Below the pieces are notes generated by a model that did not search any database, was not told the DNA's origin, and saw only the letters and a program-made list of their open reading frames with translations. A stretch of 43,699 bases of DNA from Bacteroidia bacterium (lineage in GTDB: Bacteria; Bacteroidota; Bacteroidia; Bacteroidales; Dysgonomonadaceae). Numbering within the stretch: the first letter of the stretch is position 1; every line of letters begins with the position of its first letter. A program made the translations under genes and the position numbers. Of this stretch, positions 7,362-16,903 are shown piece after piece. The stretch is from the NCBI GenBank assembly GCA_025999435.1, contig BNXH01000008.1, forward strand, positions 1 to 43,699. Reading direction: 5' to 3'.

Positions 7362-8360
7362 TTACTCAGCTTTTCCCGCACTACCCAGCACTGCTTCTAT
7401 TTTGTGCTTGTATAGTTTCTTCATATTGTCACGAGCAGGACCAAGGTATTTACGAGGGTCGAACTCAGCAGGTTTAGTAGCGAATACTTCACGTACAGCT
7501 GCTGTCAAAGCAAGACGGCTATCTGAGTCGATATTGATCTTACATACCGCCGATTTTGCTGCTCTGCGAAGTTGCTCTTCAGGAATACCGATAGCATCTT
7601 TCAACGCGCCGCCATATTTATTGATAGTATCCACTTGCTCTTGAGGAACAGAAGATGCTCCGTGAAGAACAATAGGGAAACCCGGAAGTTCTTTTTCTAC
7701 TTCTTCCAAGATGTCGAAACGCAATGGAGGCGGAACCAGATGACCGTTTTCATCTCTTGTACATTGCTCAGGAGTAAATTTGTTAGCTCCGTGAGAGGTA
7801 CCGATAGAGATAGCCAATGAGTCACAACCTGTACGTGTCGCGAAATCCACAACTTCTTCAGGTTGAGTATATGTATGATGTTCAGCAGATACTTCATCTT
7901 CTACACCAGCCAATACTCCAAGCTCACCTTCAACTGTTACGTCAAATTGATGCGCGTATTCTACTACTTTTTTAGTAAGGGCGATGTTCTCTTCGTATGG
8001 AAGATGAGAACCATCGATCATTACAGAAGAGAATCCTGAATCGATACAATCTTTGCAAGTCTCGAAAGTATCACCGTGATCTAAGTGCAAAACTATTTGA
8101 GGTTTTTCCCATCCCAAGCTTTTTGCATATTCTACAGCGCCCTGTAGCATGTAACGCAATAAGATAGGATTGGCATATTGACGCGCGCCTTTAGATGCTT
8201 GTACAATAACCGGAGATTTTGTTTCCGAAGCGGCTTGTACAATAGCTTGCAATTGTTCCATGTTATTAACATTGAACGCAGGTATCGCATATCCGCCTTT
8301 TACAGCTTTTGCAAACATCTCCTTTGTGTTTACTAATCCTAAGTCTTTGTAATTAACCAT
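7362..8360 (-). CDS. fba: Class II fructose-1,6-bisphosphate aldolase
   Basis: This zinc-dependent enzyme splits fructose 1,6-bisphosphate into dihydroxyacetone phosphate and glyceraldehyde 3-phosphate in glycolysis, and works in reverse in gluconeogenesis. The protein is 332 residues. Visible signatures are AIPAFNVNNMEQLQAI near the N-terminus, the HLDHGD motif with the catalytic Asp and zinc-binding His, VEGELGVLAGVEDE, and SIGTSHGANKF and LHGASSVP near the phosphate site. The gene is alone on the minus strand, with two overlapping promoter boxes and a strong hairpin terminator. In this genome it would act with the PPi-dependent phosphofructokinase at 23135-24781. Confidence 0.95.
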   Translation of the reverse strand: MVNYKDLGLVNTKEMFAKAVKGGYAIPAFNVNNMEQLQAIVQAASETKSPVIVQASKGARQYANPILLRYMLQGAVEYAKSLGWEKPQIVLHLDHGDTFETCKDCIDSGFSSVMIDGSHLPYEENIALTKKVVEYAHQFDVTVEGELGVLAGVEDEVSAEHHTYTQPEEVVDFATRTGCDSLAISIGTSHGANKFTPEQCTRDENGHLVPPPLRFDILEEVEKELPGFPIVLHGASSVPQEQVDTINKYGGALKDAIGIPEEQLRRAAKSAVCKINIDSDSRLALTAAVREVFATKPAEFDPRKYLGPARDNMKKLYKHKIEAVLGSAGKAE

Positions 8361-8415
8361 TGTTTTTAATTTATAATTGATTATATGTGATTATTAATAT
8401 CACTTGAATACTCTA

Positions 8416-8432
8416 CAAAAATAACAAATTTA
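8416..8432 (-). promoter_or_regulatory. Promoter boxes for aldolase
   Basis: Two TAnnTTTG matches lie close together on the minus strand: TAAATTTG (8432-8425) and TATTTTTG (8423-8416). Either would give a leader of about 50 nt. Confidence 0.5.
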
Positions 8433-8477
8433 TACGACAAAAGGTTGCTTTATTAAGGTAAAATAACCTTCTATTTA

Positions 8478-9383
8478 TCATTTCCACAGAGGTGTAGGAT
8501 ACTCTCCTTTATCCACCAGATCCTGCAATTTCTCCACAACCCCCGGTCTATCTTCGGCATATGTAACGCCGAACCATTTCGATGGTGTATCCAATACCTT
8601 CACATCGGCCGTTTTTGTAGTGATGAGGTGGTCTACCATTAGTGGTATGAAATATTCAGATTTAAGATTGTGCTGATTTAATTCGAGGAACTTGATAAAG
8701 TATTTTTCGGAATGCTCGAAATAGTCCGGAGTGAATCCCCACATATTCATAGATACAGGCGTATTTTCACCGAGATCGTACCAATAGTTTTCGGCATCTT
8801 TATATTTAATAACGCCATCGACGCGTTCGATGTGCGTACGTTCAACCACACTTGTCAAATATTCTTTTTCGTCTGTTGTACAAACACCTCTGGCTACAGA
8901 TCCACTATCCGACAAGGTATTGTGCAGACGATAACCCACCATACAATAATGGTTTTCCTGTCCTACCATTTTCTTTAATTGTTCTGCCAATATAGCATAG
9001 CTCTCACGACCATAGAAATCATCGGCATTGATTACGGCAAAAGGCTCGTTAATAACGTCTTTACCCATCATCACGGCATGGTTCGTCCCCCATGGTTTTA
9101 CTCTTTCAGGGTGTACCGCAAATCCTGCCGGCAATTTGTCGAGTTCCTGAAAAACGACTTCTACCGGAACAAGGCCTTCGTATTTGGAAACAATCTTTTT
9201 ACGGAAATCTTCTTCAAAAAATTCCCTGATAACGAATACAATCTTTCCGAATCCTGCTCTCAAAGCATCGTAAACAGAATAGTCCATGATAGTTTCACCG
9301 CCGGGACCTATTCCGTCCATTTGTTTAAGACCACCATAACGGCTTCCCATACCGGCAGCAAGTATAAACAAGGTTGGTTTCAT
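8478..9383 (-). CDS. Sugar-phosphate nucleotidyltransferase family protein
   Basis: The protein is 301 residues with a Rossmann-like nucleotidyltransferase fold. The N-terminal nucleotide-binding signature is LAAGMGSRYGGLKQ, followed by GPGGETIMDYSVYDA, a family-typical PWGTNHAV segment, and the metal-binding INADDFYGRE. Relatives transfer a nucleotidyl group from NTP to a sugar 1-phosphate; the exact sugar and nucleotide cannot be read from sequence. C-terminal motifs (TPVSMNMWGFTPDYFEH, LDTPSKWFGVTYAEDRP) are shared by a Bacteroidota subgroup. No sugar-biosynthesis genes flank it. The upstream spacer holds a near-match promoter box (TATCTTTA) and then a long repeat island. Confidence 0.85.
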   Translation of the reverse strand: MKPTLFILAAGMGSRYGGLKQMDGIGPGGETIMDYSVYDALRAGFGKIVFVIREFFEEDFRKKIVSKYEGLVPVEVVFQELDKLPAGFAVHPERVKPWGTNHAVMMGKDVINEPFAVINADDFYGRESYAILAEQLKKMVGQENHYCMVGYRLHNTLSDSGSVARGVCTTDEKEYLTSVVERTHIERVDGVIKYKDAENYWYDLGENTPVSMNMWGFTPDYFEHSEKYFIKFLELNQHNLKSEYFIPLMVDHLITTKTADVKVLDTPSKWFGVTYAEDRPGVVEKLQDLVDKGEYPTPLWK

Positions 9384-9435
9384 AATATAAATAAATTGGT
9401 TTTTAGATTAGTTTTCGGATGTAAAGATAATCATT

Positions 9436-9990
9436 TTTAACTAAAATGTAACAAACTTCTACAGTAAACAGTAGTCAGTAGTCAGTAGTCAGCGCTCAGA
9501 ACTTAAAACTTAAAACTCATAACTTTTTAACTAAAAAGTAACAAAAGTCACACTCATTTTTTAGCTGTTAGCCAATAGCTTTTAACCGTTAGCCCTTGCT
9601 CGCGCGGCTACCCTCTTTGTCATCCTGACCGCAGGGAAGGATCCCGATCCCCGAGAGACAGGAGATGCTTCCTGTCGTCAGCATGACAAACCGGAATTTA
9701 ACTAAAATGTAACAAACTTCTACAGTCTACAGTCTACAGTCATCAGCCAACAACTCGTACCTCGTATCTCGTCTACTCGTAACTTTTAACTAAAAAGTAA
9801 CAAAAGTCACACTCATTTTTTAGCTGTTAGCCGATAGCTTTTAACCGTTAGCTTATAGCCTTTGTCGCTTCGCGCCATTTGCTAATTTTCAAATTCGCTC
9901 ATTATCAAATTTTCAAATTGTCTATTATAGATAAAACGAACGCCATTCTTCATTTTTAATTTTTAATTCTTCATTTTTTTGTTGTCCTGG
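9436..9990. repeat. Mosaic repeat island A between the nucleotidyltransferase and yidE-like genes
   Basis: No gene is seen in this stretch of about 650 bp. It is assembled from recurring modules. M1 is 30 bp, identical at 9436-9465 and 9697-9726 (and at 35288-35317). M2 is the AACTTAAA-type octamer run at 9491-9526. M3 is 66 bp, at 9528-9593 and 9787-9852 with one mismatch. Between them are degenerate runs of CAGTAGT, CTACAGT, TAGC-type, CTCGTA and TTCAAAT units, plus one TTGTCATNCTGA element (9617-9689). The order M1-M2-M3-element-M1-M3 suggests internal duplication. Confidence 0.85.
9617..9689 (-). repeat. Dispersed repeat with TTGTCATNCTGA ends, copy 2
   Basis: It is bounded by TTGTCATCCTGA and TCAGCATGACAA. 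Read on the minus strand it matches copy 1 (4603-4673) at both ends and in the AGGAAGCATCTC segment, so it is the same element in inverse orientation, embedded in repeat island A. Confidence 0.8.
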
Positions 9991-10046
9991 TTAATCTGTT
10001 ATCATAAGGCTGGCATAAGCAAAGATATATTTGCCATTACTGTGTA

Positions 10047-11720
10047 TCAAAAAAACAACATCAGTAAAATTTGAGTAAAAATTATGCGAGCAAACATAGA
10101 TACCGGATAAACAGTGGCATAAGCAACAGCCGGCTCATCGTTATCTATAGTAGAGTTCACATAAGTAAGGGCCATAGGATTAGCCATACTACCACAAAGC
10201 ATTCCTACGCTTTTAGCATAGTCTATCTTATATACTTTCATTGCTATAACAGCTATAATAATTACAGGAAGGACAGTGAGTACAAATCCGAATCCTATCC
10301 AAATCAGCCCCTCCGTTTGGAAGACAGTCTCAAAGAAATGTTCGCCGGCATCTATTCCCAAGCAAGCCAGATATATAGTAAGGCCGAATTGACGCATCAG
10401 TAAATTGGCACTTTGAGTCGTATATGTTGTAAAATGAAACCTTGGGCCAAATGCACCCATTAATATCCCTACAATTATAGGCCCCCCGGCTATTCCCAGT
10501 TTAACAGGCAAAGTCATACCGGGAAAAGGTAAAGGTAGCGCCCCTAACAACAGACCGAGCGCAATACCGGAGAATATCGCGATGAGGTTTGGCCTGTCCA
10601 GGTGTTTTTCCTCGTTACCAAGTATTTTCGCGACATTATCTATCGATGCCTTCTCGCCTACAACTGTCAATTTATCTCCCATCTGTAACATCAAATCGGG
10701 AGAGGCCAGAAGGTCAATACCGGCACGATTGATACGCGTAATATTTATCCCGTAGTTGTTTCTTAATTTAAGCGAACCCAGTTTCTCACCATTAATTTTG
10801 CTTTGCGTCACAACAATACGGCGCGATACCAATTGACTGTTATCTATATGATTCCAATCGATGTCTTCTTTGTTCCAATCCACATTTTCCTGCTCGCCAA
10901 ACAGTACCTTTATATGCTCTACGTCCGACTTTCGGGATATGATAAGTAAATGGTCGTTATGTCTCAGTATTCTTTCAGAAGTAGGAATAGTTACCACCCC
11001 GTCGTGCCATATACGCGAGATAACAAAATGCTTCGATGTAAGCTTCATTATATCACGTATCGTCTTACCTTCTATCGCAGGGTTTGTAATGTGAAACTCT
11101 CCCACATGCATGTCGTTGTCTTTCTTTTCCGACAATTTCGCCAGCTCCGCCTTTGGTACAAACAACTTACGTAAAAAAATGATAGCCAATATTACACCAA
11201 TAACGCCTAAAGGATAAGCCACAGCCGTAGCTAAGGCCATATCAGCTATAAGACGGGAGTCGGCGCTGATTTGCCTCAATGCTTGTTGAGCCGCGCCTAA
11301 AGCAGGGGTATTTGTTGTCGCGCCACAAAGAATACCTACCATATTGGAAAGGCTTATATTACTGGCATAACTAAAAATGACCGCAAATAAGAGGCCTAAG
11401 AATACCACACCCAAAGCCAAAACATTAAGGCGTAGTCCTCCTGCCCTTAATGACGAAAAGAATCCCGGCCCGACCTGTAATCCCAGCGCGTATACAAAAA
11501 GAACGAGACCAAAGTTTTGGGCAAAGCTCAACATGTCTTTATTTAAGTCAAGATTGAAATGCCCAATAAGAATACCGGTAAAAAAAACGAAAGTGATACC
11601 AAGTGAAATATTCAGAATTTTCAACTTGCCTAATTGCAGACCGATAGCGGATACTATCGAAATGACAATAATAGATAGTACGGAAGGAGATTCTAATACG
11701 GCCTCTATGAACCAATCCAT
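10047..11720 (-). CDS. YidE/AspT-type putative transporter with two TrkA-C domains
   Basis: The protein is 557 residues of the aspartate:alanine-exchanger superfamily architecture. An N-terminal half of about five to six membrane helices (residues 1-185) ends in GILCGATTNTPALGAAQQAL. Two cytosolic TrkA-C (RCK-C) domains follow, about 205-275 (GEFHITNPAIEGKTIRDI) and 290-370 (MLQMGDKLTVVGEKASID). A second membrane half (about 380-557) ends in GMLCGSMANPMALTYVNS, mirroring the first. The paired GMLCG-type motifs mark the inverted repeat of the fold. Location is the inner membrane; the substrate is unknown, and E. coli YidE is itself uncharacterized. TrkA-C domains suggest ligand gating. It is monocistronic with its own promoter box. 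Confidence 0.88.
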   Translation of the reverse strand: MDWFIEAVLESPSVLSIIVISIVSAIGLQLGKLKILNISLGITFVFFTGILIGHFNLDLNKDMLSFAQNFGLVLFVYALGLQVGPGFFSSLRAGGLRLNVLALGVVFLGLLFAVIFSYASNISLSNMVGILCGATTNTPALGAAQQALRQISADSRLIADMALATAVAYPLGVIGVILAIIFLRKLFVPKAELAKLSEKKDNDMHVGEFHITNPAIEGKTIRDIMKLTSKHFVISRIWHDGVVTIPTSERILRHNDHLLIISRKSDVEHIKVLFGEQENVDWNKEDIDWNHIDNSQLVSRRIVVTQSKINGEKLGSLKLRNNYGINITRINRAGIDLLASPDLMLQMGDKLTVVGEKASIDNVAKILGNEEKHLDRPNLIAIFSGIALGLLLGALPLPFPGMTLPVKLGIAGGPIIVGILMGAFGPRFHFTTYTTQSANLLMRQFGLTIYLACLGIDAGEHFFETVFQTEGLIWIGFGFVLTVLPVIIIAVIAMKVYKIDYAKSVGMLCGSMANPMALTYVNSTIDNDEPAVAYATVYPVSMFARIIFTQILLMLFF

Positions 11721-11748
11721 AATTCTTTTACGTATTCAAATGCGGATA

Positions 11749-11756
11749 CAAAGGTA
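11749..11756 (-). promoter_or_regulatory. Promoter box for the yidE-like gene
   Basis: The minus strand reads TACCTTTG, a TAnnTTTG match, 28 bp before the start codon. Confidence 0.55.
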
Positions 11757-11848
11757 AAACAATAAAAATGATTGTATCCATATCGGATGCAAAAAAGTCC
11801 GAAGAAGGTGTCAAAAGTAATTTTGCACGATCAAAATATTGCTTTATT

Positions 11849-11918
11849 TTGTCATTCTGAGTATAACGAAGAATCTTGACCTTCAAAGAAAGATCCTTCA
11901 CTCCGTTCAGGATGACAA
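11849..11918 (+). repeat. Dispersed repeat with TTGTCATNCTGA ends, copy 3
   Basis: It is bounded by TTGTCATTCTGA and TCAGGATGACAA (11 of 12 positions complementary) with GATCCTTCACTCC inside, a diverged relative of copies 1 and 2. It lies in the 270-bp spacer downstream of phoR and could serve as a transcription-ending hairpin there, since no other terminator is visible. Confidence 0.75.
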
Positions 11919-11990
11919 CCAACGGTCACAGGAGCGTAGCGTATGTAAATAGATAATGAGATTTACTTTTGACACACCCTTTCCTAAATA

Positions 11991-13718
11991 TCATTTTTTC
12001 AAAGTAAAGAAAAATTCCAAGCCTCCCTCTACCCTGTTTTTCACCTGTATTTCACCTTTATGGAATAGTACCGCGTTTTTCACAATAGACAGTCCCAGTC
12101 CGGAACCTCCGGTATTACGCGTGCGCCCTTCGTTAACACGATAGAACCGCTCGAACAACCGGGGCAGATATTGCTCTTCTACACCCTTACCTGTATCGCA
12201 ATAGGAGAAATGCAAATAATCGTCATCTTCCATATAATTAGTTATATTTATATGGATGTGCGAACCTGCATAGTTGATCGTATTATCTATCAGGTTGCGG
12301 AAAATAGAATAGAGTAACGTATAATTTCCGTTTATGACCAAATGATCTTTGACTGACACATTTAGTTTGATATCATTATCTTCCAGTCCGTTTGCCAAAT
12401 CTATCCGAACCTCTTCCAACAGCTGCGACAGATTAACTTTTTCCGTTTTGAATTGGGCAGGAGCCTCTTCAATTTTACTGATTAAACTCACATCATCTAT
12501 CAGGTTTGACAATCGTATACTCTGCTGATAAGCCCGATCGATAAACTGAGTCTGTTTTTCAACCGAAAGGTCTTGTGAATTCAACGTTTCCAGGTATCCA
12601 CGCAGACTGGTGACAGGTGTCCTCAACTCGTGGGCTATATTATTTGTCATTTCCTGCTTCAATAAGCGGGTCTTCTCCAGCTTGGTTATATCTTTTATTG
12701 TAATTTCAAAACTACGATCATCAAAAACAATTGTTTGAATCAAAAAGGCTTTGCTATTCTTATTTATATGGAAAGTGTGAAAGGTTTGTTCCTTTGTCCT
12801 GTTAGTTATAAAATCAATCACAGGATCGAAAACTTCCTCTTTAAGTATTGCCTCCAAATTGAATATAGGCTGATCTACAATAAGATTCAAATATTGGAAG
12901 AAGTTTGTATTGGCATATATCTTCTTAAAGTCCGGATCGAATATACAAATTCCCTCGTGGGCATAATGAAAATGTTGAATAAGTTTTTCTCTCTCCGCCT
13001 CTATTTTATGTTTGCTTTTTGCCTTTTGGTTTAATATATCTACCAGCTGATTGCCGATATCTCCCAATTCATCTTCGGGGAAATCTATAACTTCCGTCAG
13101 CGGCTTATCATCCTTAATTTTTGTCGTTAGCATTTTCAGCTGAAAAATAGATTTGCCAAAACGACCGGCCGCATAATTCAACAGGATGAGAACAATGATA
13201 AATAAACCTATAACCGTATAGATAAACAGGTTATCAGCCTTGAGCATTCCTTTTGTCTGTACAGTATATGGCAAGGCTACGCGCACATAGTAATCTTTAT
13301 AGTTTTTAGCATAATACAGATACTCATGGTGAGTAGATGCCGACATACGTATATTAGAGCCCGTATTTTGATACGACGCGCTACGTATCTCCGGCCTGTC
13401 CAAATGGTTATCCAGTTGATTTATATTCTCCACGTCCTTATCGAATGTAACTTTTCCGTCTTCATTTATAATGGTCATGCGGATATCCATTGGCATAGCC
13501 TTAGCCAAAATTTGCAGTTGAATCAGGCTACTATCTTTTAATTTAAATTGACCGATATAAGCATGTATCATCTCAGCATAGCTATCCAGCCTGTCTTCCA
13601 GAGCTTGTGTCCGTTGAGACTTTTCCTCTCTTTGTTCTATAACTATCACACAAAGAGTAAACAAGGCGAATATGATAAAGAAATAAAAGAAAATCCGTTG
13701 CTTATATGTAATCTTCAT
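11991..13718 (-). CDS. phoR: PhoR-like sensor histidine kinase
   Basis: The protein is 575 residues. It has a first membrane helix (about 8-26), a periplasmic sensor region (about 30-160), a second helix (about 165-187), a HAMP-like linker, a PAS-type domain (about 240-335), the HisKA dimerization domain with phospho-acceptor H363 in NIAHELRTPVTS, and an HATPase domain with the N box NLIDNTINYAG, the G1 box DTGKGV and the G2 box GSGLGLSIV. It would control the response regulator encoded 11 bp upstream. Its position at the end of the pst operon makes phosphate-starvation signalling the best guess, with PhoU and the Pst transporter as inhibitory partners. A repeat element rather than a classic terminator follows. 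Confidence 0.9.
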   Translation of the reverse strand: MKITYKQRIFFYFFIIFALFTLCVIVIEQREEKSQRTQALEDRLDSYAEMIHAYIGQFKLKDSSLIQLQILAKAMPMDIRMTIINEDGKVTFDKDVENINQLDNHLDRPEIRSASYQNTGSNIRMSASTHHEYLYYAKNYKDYYVRVALPYTVQTKGMLKADNLFIYTVIGLFIIVLILLNYAAGRFGKSIFQLKMLTTKIKDDKPLTEVIDFPEDELGDIGNQLVDILNQKAKSKHKIEAEREKLIQHFHYAHEGICIFDPDFKKIYANTNFFQYLNLIVDQPIFNLEAILKEEVFDPVIDFITNRTKEQTFHTFHINKNSKAFLIQTIVFDDRSFEITIKDITKLEKTRLLKQEMTNNIAHELRTPVTSLRGYLETLNSQDLSVEKQTQFIDRAYQQSIRLSNLIDDVSLISKIEEAPAQFKTEKVNLSQLLEEVRIDLANGLEDNDIKLNVSVKDHLVINGNYTLLYSIFRNLIDNTINYAGSHIHINITNYMEDDDYLHFSYCDTGKGVEEQYLPRLFERFYRVNEGRTRNTGGSGLGLSIVKNAVLFHKGEIQVKNRVEGGLEFFFTLKK

Positions 13719-13729
13719 AATACAGGTTA

Positions 13730-14425
13730 TTAGTTTGGCATATTAAACACATATCCATATCCGGTACGGTTAATAATATAATCACCGTAAATACCTACTT
13801 TTTTTCTCAATCTGGCGATATGTACATCTACAGTCCTCTCCAATACTATACCGTCATCTTTCCAGGCTTTATCTAAAATATCGGCGCGGGAGAATATTTT
13901 CCCTGCATTCCGGATTAGAAGAACCAGTATATTAAATTCCGTTTTGGTTAGTTCAATCGGCTTATTATCAATATATACGATTTTTGTATCCATATTTATT
14001 TCAAGAGTATTTACCGAAATAATACTCTCCTGAACTTCTGCCGAATGACGGGCCGTTCTTTTCAGTACACTCCTTACACGGGCTATCACTTCCTTGATTG
14101 AAAACGGTTTTGGTATATAATCGTCACCACCTATCGAAAAGCCCGTAAGCATATCATTCTCTGTGTTTTTTGCCGTCAGGAAAATGACAGGAGTATTATT
14201 TCCGTCTTTCCTCATCTGGTCGGCAAACTTAAACCCTGAAATTCCTCCCATCATAACATCAAGTAAAATCAACTTATGCTTTGGGGAAAGGATCTTTGCC
14301 GCCTGCTCCGCGGATTCAGCCAGATCTATATCATATCCTTCGTTTTGCAAGTTAAATTGCAATATCTCTCTTATGTCCGGTTCATCATCTACAATAAGAA
14401 TAGATGTTTTATTGTTTGTTTCCAT
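13730..14425 (-). CDS. phoB: PhoB-like response regulator, OmpR family
   Basis: The protein is 231 residues. The receiver domain (1-120) has acidic pocket D13-D14, phospho-acceptor D56 in LILLDVMMGG, the TAKN segment and K in PKPFS. A winged-helix DNA-binding domain (about 135-230) has LTKTEFNILVLL and ERTVDVHIARLRKKVG. It would be phosphorylated by the adjacent kinase and bind promoters of the phosphate regulon, presumably including pstS. Its start overlaps the end of phoU by 17 bp and only 11 bp separate it from phoR, so the three genes are translated from one message. The phosphate role is inferred from context. Confidence 0.9.
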   Translation of the reverse strand: METNNKTSILIVDDEPDIREILQFNLQNEGYDIDLAESAEQAAKILSPKHKLILLDVMMGGISGFKFADQMRKDGNNTPVIFLTAKNTENDMLTGFSIGGDDYIPKPFSIKEVIARVRSVLKRTARHSAEVQESIISVNTLEINMDTKIVYIDNKPIELTKTEFNILVLLIRNAGKIFSRADILDKAWKDDGIVLERTVDVHIARLRKKVGIYGDYIINRTGYGYVFNMPN

Positions 14426-15089
14426 GTCTGATATCTTTACCTTCGGTTAAATAAATTGTAGCCTCTGCTATATTAGTCGCACTATCTCCAATCCGTTCCA
14501 GATTGTGAGATATGGCGTTAATATGTATTATACTTTGTATTTCGGATTTGCTCAATGCTTTACCCGAAAGAGTTTCTTGTAAAGATAAGCTTATTTGATG
14601 AAACAGATCATCTACTTTGTCATCTTCCTGTATCACTTGATACGCTGTGTGAGCATCTTCATTTGAAAAAGAGAAAACAGCATTCCTCAACATCTCTCCG
14701 GCATATTCCACCATTTTAGCGATCAGTCTTTTTACACCTTCAAAATGATGCGCTGATAAATCAGTCTTTCTCAAGAAGTGAATAATATTCAATAACATAT
14801 CCCCCACCCGTTCAAGGTTAGTAGTTATATCCTGATAGGTAACTATTTTTCTTAAGTCAGCAGCTATCGGATTGAACTGGAATATTGTAAAAACCACTTC
14901 TTCTCTGACTTTAATCTCCAGCCTGTCCATGATTATCTCATTCGATTCAGCTTCTTCATACAACGATTCTATCGAGTTATCCTCTAATAGCTTTGTTGCT
15001 ATTTGCATCTGTATCAATGCTGTTTTCGATAACAGTTCGAAATCGTTCAACAGCAGTTCGAGTTGCCTGAGTTTTATATTTGTTGTCAT
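14409..15089 (-). CDS. phoU: PhoU-family phosphate signalling regulator
   Basis: The protein is 226 residues, all alpha-helical, with two PhoU repeats. Each repeat shows an acidic metal-binding stretch: ESNEIIMDRLEIKVREE early, DKVDDLFHQISLSL later, and ERVGD and ERIGDSATNIAEA after these. PhoU links Pst transporter activity to PhoR and represses the regulon when phosphate is plentiful. It is separated from pstB by about 96 bp of TAGC-type repeats (15096-15182) and overlaps the response-regulator gene. Confidence 0.93.
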   Translation of the reverse strand: MTTNIKLRQLELLLNDFELLSKTALIQMQIATKLLEDNSIESLYEEAESNEIIMDRLEIKVREEVVFTIFQFNPIAADLRKIVTYQDITTNLERVGDMLLNIIHFLRKTDLSAHHFEGVKRLIAKMVEYAGEMLRNAVFSFSNEDAHTAYQVIQEDDKVDDLFHQISLSLQETLSGKALSKSEIQSIIHINAISHNLERIGDSATNIAEATIYLTEGKDIRHGNKQ

Positions 15090-15095
15090 ATTTTT

Positions 15096-15182
15096 CTAGC
15101 TTTTAGCTATTAGCTTATAGCCAATAGTTTTTGGGTTTATATTATTTAAAGCTAACAGCCAAAAGCTATCAGCTAACGGCTT
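15096..15182. repeat. TAGC-type repeat island B between pstB and phoU
   Basis: Degenerate AGCTTTTAGCTATTAGC units on the left face GCTAACAGCCAAAAGCTATC units on the right around an AT-rich centre, so the transcript could fold into a long imperfect hairpin inside the pst operon. The same unit type occurs in island A and in the pstS-pstC spacer. Confidence 0.75.
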
Positions 15183-15185
15183 ATC

Positions 15186-15965
15186 TTAACTGAACACTCC
15201 TGTCAGATAATCTTCTGTACGCTTATCATTAGGCTTGGTAAACATTTGCTTTGTCGTACCGTATTCCACCAATTCACCTAAGTACATAAACATGGAATTA
15301 TCGGATAGACGCGCAGCCTGAGACATATTATGAGTAACAATCACTATCGTGTATTGTTTCTTCAATTCAAATATTAATTCCTCCACCCTATTGGTAGAAA
15401 TCGGGTCAAGGGCGGATGTGGGTTCATCCATTAACAGCAATTCCGGTTTGAGAGCCAATGCGCGGGCAATACAAAGGCGCTGTTGTTGCCCTCCCGAAAG
15501 GAAAGTACCTTTCTTTGTCATCGAATCTTTCACCTCATCCCATAACGCAACATTACGCAAGCTATTTTCAACGACTTCGTCTTTTTCGGCTTTACTCAAC
15601 TTCAGGTTATTCAACTTGTATCCGGCTATGACATTGTCATAAATGCTCATTGTCGGAAACGGATTCGGGCGTTGAAATACCATTCCTGCGAGCCGGCGAA
15701 CCTTCATTGGATTCATATCAAATATACTTTCTCCTTTCAGTAGTATTTCACCGGTCGTTACTATATCCGGATACAACTCGTGCATACGGTTTATAGCGCG
15801 CAGCAATGTACTTTTACCACATCCCGACGGCCCCATAATGGCAGTAACGGTATTCGCCTTAATACCGGCATTTACCAGATTAACGGCATTTTTACCGGGA
15901 GTGTACGACACCGAAACGTCCTTGAGTTCTAAAATATAATTGTTTAAATTTACTGTATTTTCCAT
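15186..15965 (-). CDS. pstB: Phosphate ABC transporter ATP-binding protein PstB
   Basis: The protein is 259 residues, the usual PstB length. Walker A is GPSGCGKST (45-53), followed by the family-typical INRMHEL and [16 protein letters not shown], signature [15 protein letters not shown], Walker [13 protein letters not shown] and the switch histidine in VTHNM. It supplies ATP-driven energy for high-affinity phosphate import at the cytoplasmic face of PstC-PstA. Its start overlaps the pstA stop by 16 bp, so the two are translationally coupled. Confidence 0.97.
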   Translation of the reverse strand: MENTVNLNNYILELKDVSVSYTPGKNAVNLVNAGIKANTVTAIMGPSGCGKSTLLRAINRMHELYPDIVTTGEILLKGESIFDMNPMKVRRLAGMVFQRPNPFPTMSIYDNVIAGYKLNNLKLSKAEKDEVVENSLRNVALWDEVKDSMTKKGTFLSGGQQQRLCIARALALKPELLLMDEPTSALDPISTNRVEELIFELKKQYTIVIVTHNMSQAARLSDNSMFMYLGELVEYGTTKQMFTKPNDKRTEDYLTGVFS

Positions 15966-16828
15966 TTTTTAGCTATACTTTTTGCAAAAATATTAATACC
16001 TAATACAAATAACAAAAGTAGTAAAGATGAAGACCATACCAAATCTGCCAGATTAGGATCGTTATAGAATTCCCATATCAAGAGGGATATCGCACTTGTA
16101 GGATCAGTAACGTTCCAATTTATAGTAGACGCACCCAAGGCTGTTACCAAAAGAGGCGCTGTTTCGCCCATCACACGAGATACAGCCAACAGGGAACCTG
16201 TAAACAGTCCGCTGAAAGCTGAAGGTAACAAAACTCTCAGAATAACGGTTGTATATGAACCGCCTAAAGCAAGACCGGCTTCTTTCAACGAGGCAGGAAG
16301 CATCTTTAAGCTTTCTTCTGTCGAACGTATTATCATCGGCAACATCATAACAGCAAGCGCCACACTACCGGCTAAAGCCGAATAGCCGGACATCGGGATC
16401 ACTATCCAAATGTATACGACAACCCCGATAACAATAGATGGTATGCCTTGCAACAGATCGCTTAAGCTACGAACCAGACCGGCCATTTTTTTCTTTGGAT
16501 TCTCCGCCAGATAAATTCCTGTCAGAATACCAACCGGAATAGCAATTACAATAGCCAATAACAGAATAAGAAGTGTTCCGGTTATCCCGTTAAGTATTCC
16601 GCCGGGAATAGGGCTGTCGCTTATCCGGGCAAGCATGGCTTCCATAGATGTAGGCGCTACTTCTGTGAATAAGCTCAGATTGAATTGCTTATATCCTTTC
16701 TTTATCAGTTCCCAAAGAATCAGGAAAAGCGGTACCATAGTCACACCCGACAGCAGGCAAACTCCGAACAAGAAGGCTCTGCTCTTTGCCAATCGGAACT
16801 TCGATGTCGCTGTAAATCCTTTTCTCAT
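15950..16828 (-). CDS. pstA: Phosphate ABC transporter permease PstA
   Basis: The protein is 292 residues with six predicted membrane helices. The permease coupling region appears as [25 protein letters not shown], contacting PstB. GIYLAE and [14 protein letters not shown] are typical of PstA. It forms the inner-membrane phosphate channel with PstC. It overlaps pstB downstream; upstream, a 75-bp spacer of GCTAATTT repeats separates it from pstC. Confidence 0.95.
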   Translation of the reverse strand: MRKGFTATSKFRLAKSRAFLFGVCLLSGVTMVPLFLILWELIKKGYKQFNLSLFTEVAPTSMEAMLARISDSPIPGGILNGITGTLLILLLAIVIAIPVGILTGIYLAENPKKKMAGLVRSLSDLLQGIPSIVIGVVVYIWIVIPMSGYSALAGSVALAVMMLPMIIRSTEESLKMLPASLKEAGLALGGSYTTVILRVLLPSAFSGLFTGSLLAVSRVMGETAPLLVTALGASTINWNVTDPTSAISLLIWEFYNDPNLADLVWSSSLLLLLFVLGINIFAKSIAKKWKIQ

Positions 16829-16834
16829 ATTAAT

Positions 16835-16900
16835 TTAGCTTATAGTTAATATGCTAATTTGCTAATTTGCTAATTGACACATTTTCAAATTGACACATTG
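16835..16900. repeat. GCTAATTT tandem repeat, island C between pstC and pstA
   Basis: GCTAATTT occurs twice plus a partial third copy (16853-16875), followed by two copies of a TTGACACATT-type unit. The same units recur at the end of island A (about 9878-9920). Confidence 0.75.
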
Positions 16901-16903
16901 ACA

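Noticed and set aside
8441..8470. A terminator hairpin AAGGTT...AACCTT near the nucleotidyltransferase stop.
   Set aside because: Only 6-bp arms around an 18-base loop; too weak to list as a feature.
8979..9440. A 153-codon open frame on the plus strand over the nucleotidyltransferase start.
   Set aside because: It is antisense to the conserved N-terminal domain and runs across its promoter. There is no family resemblance.
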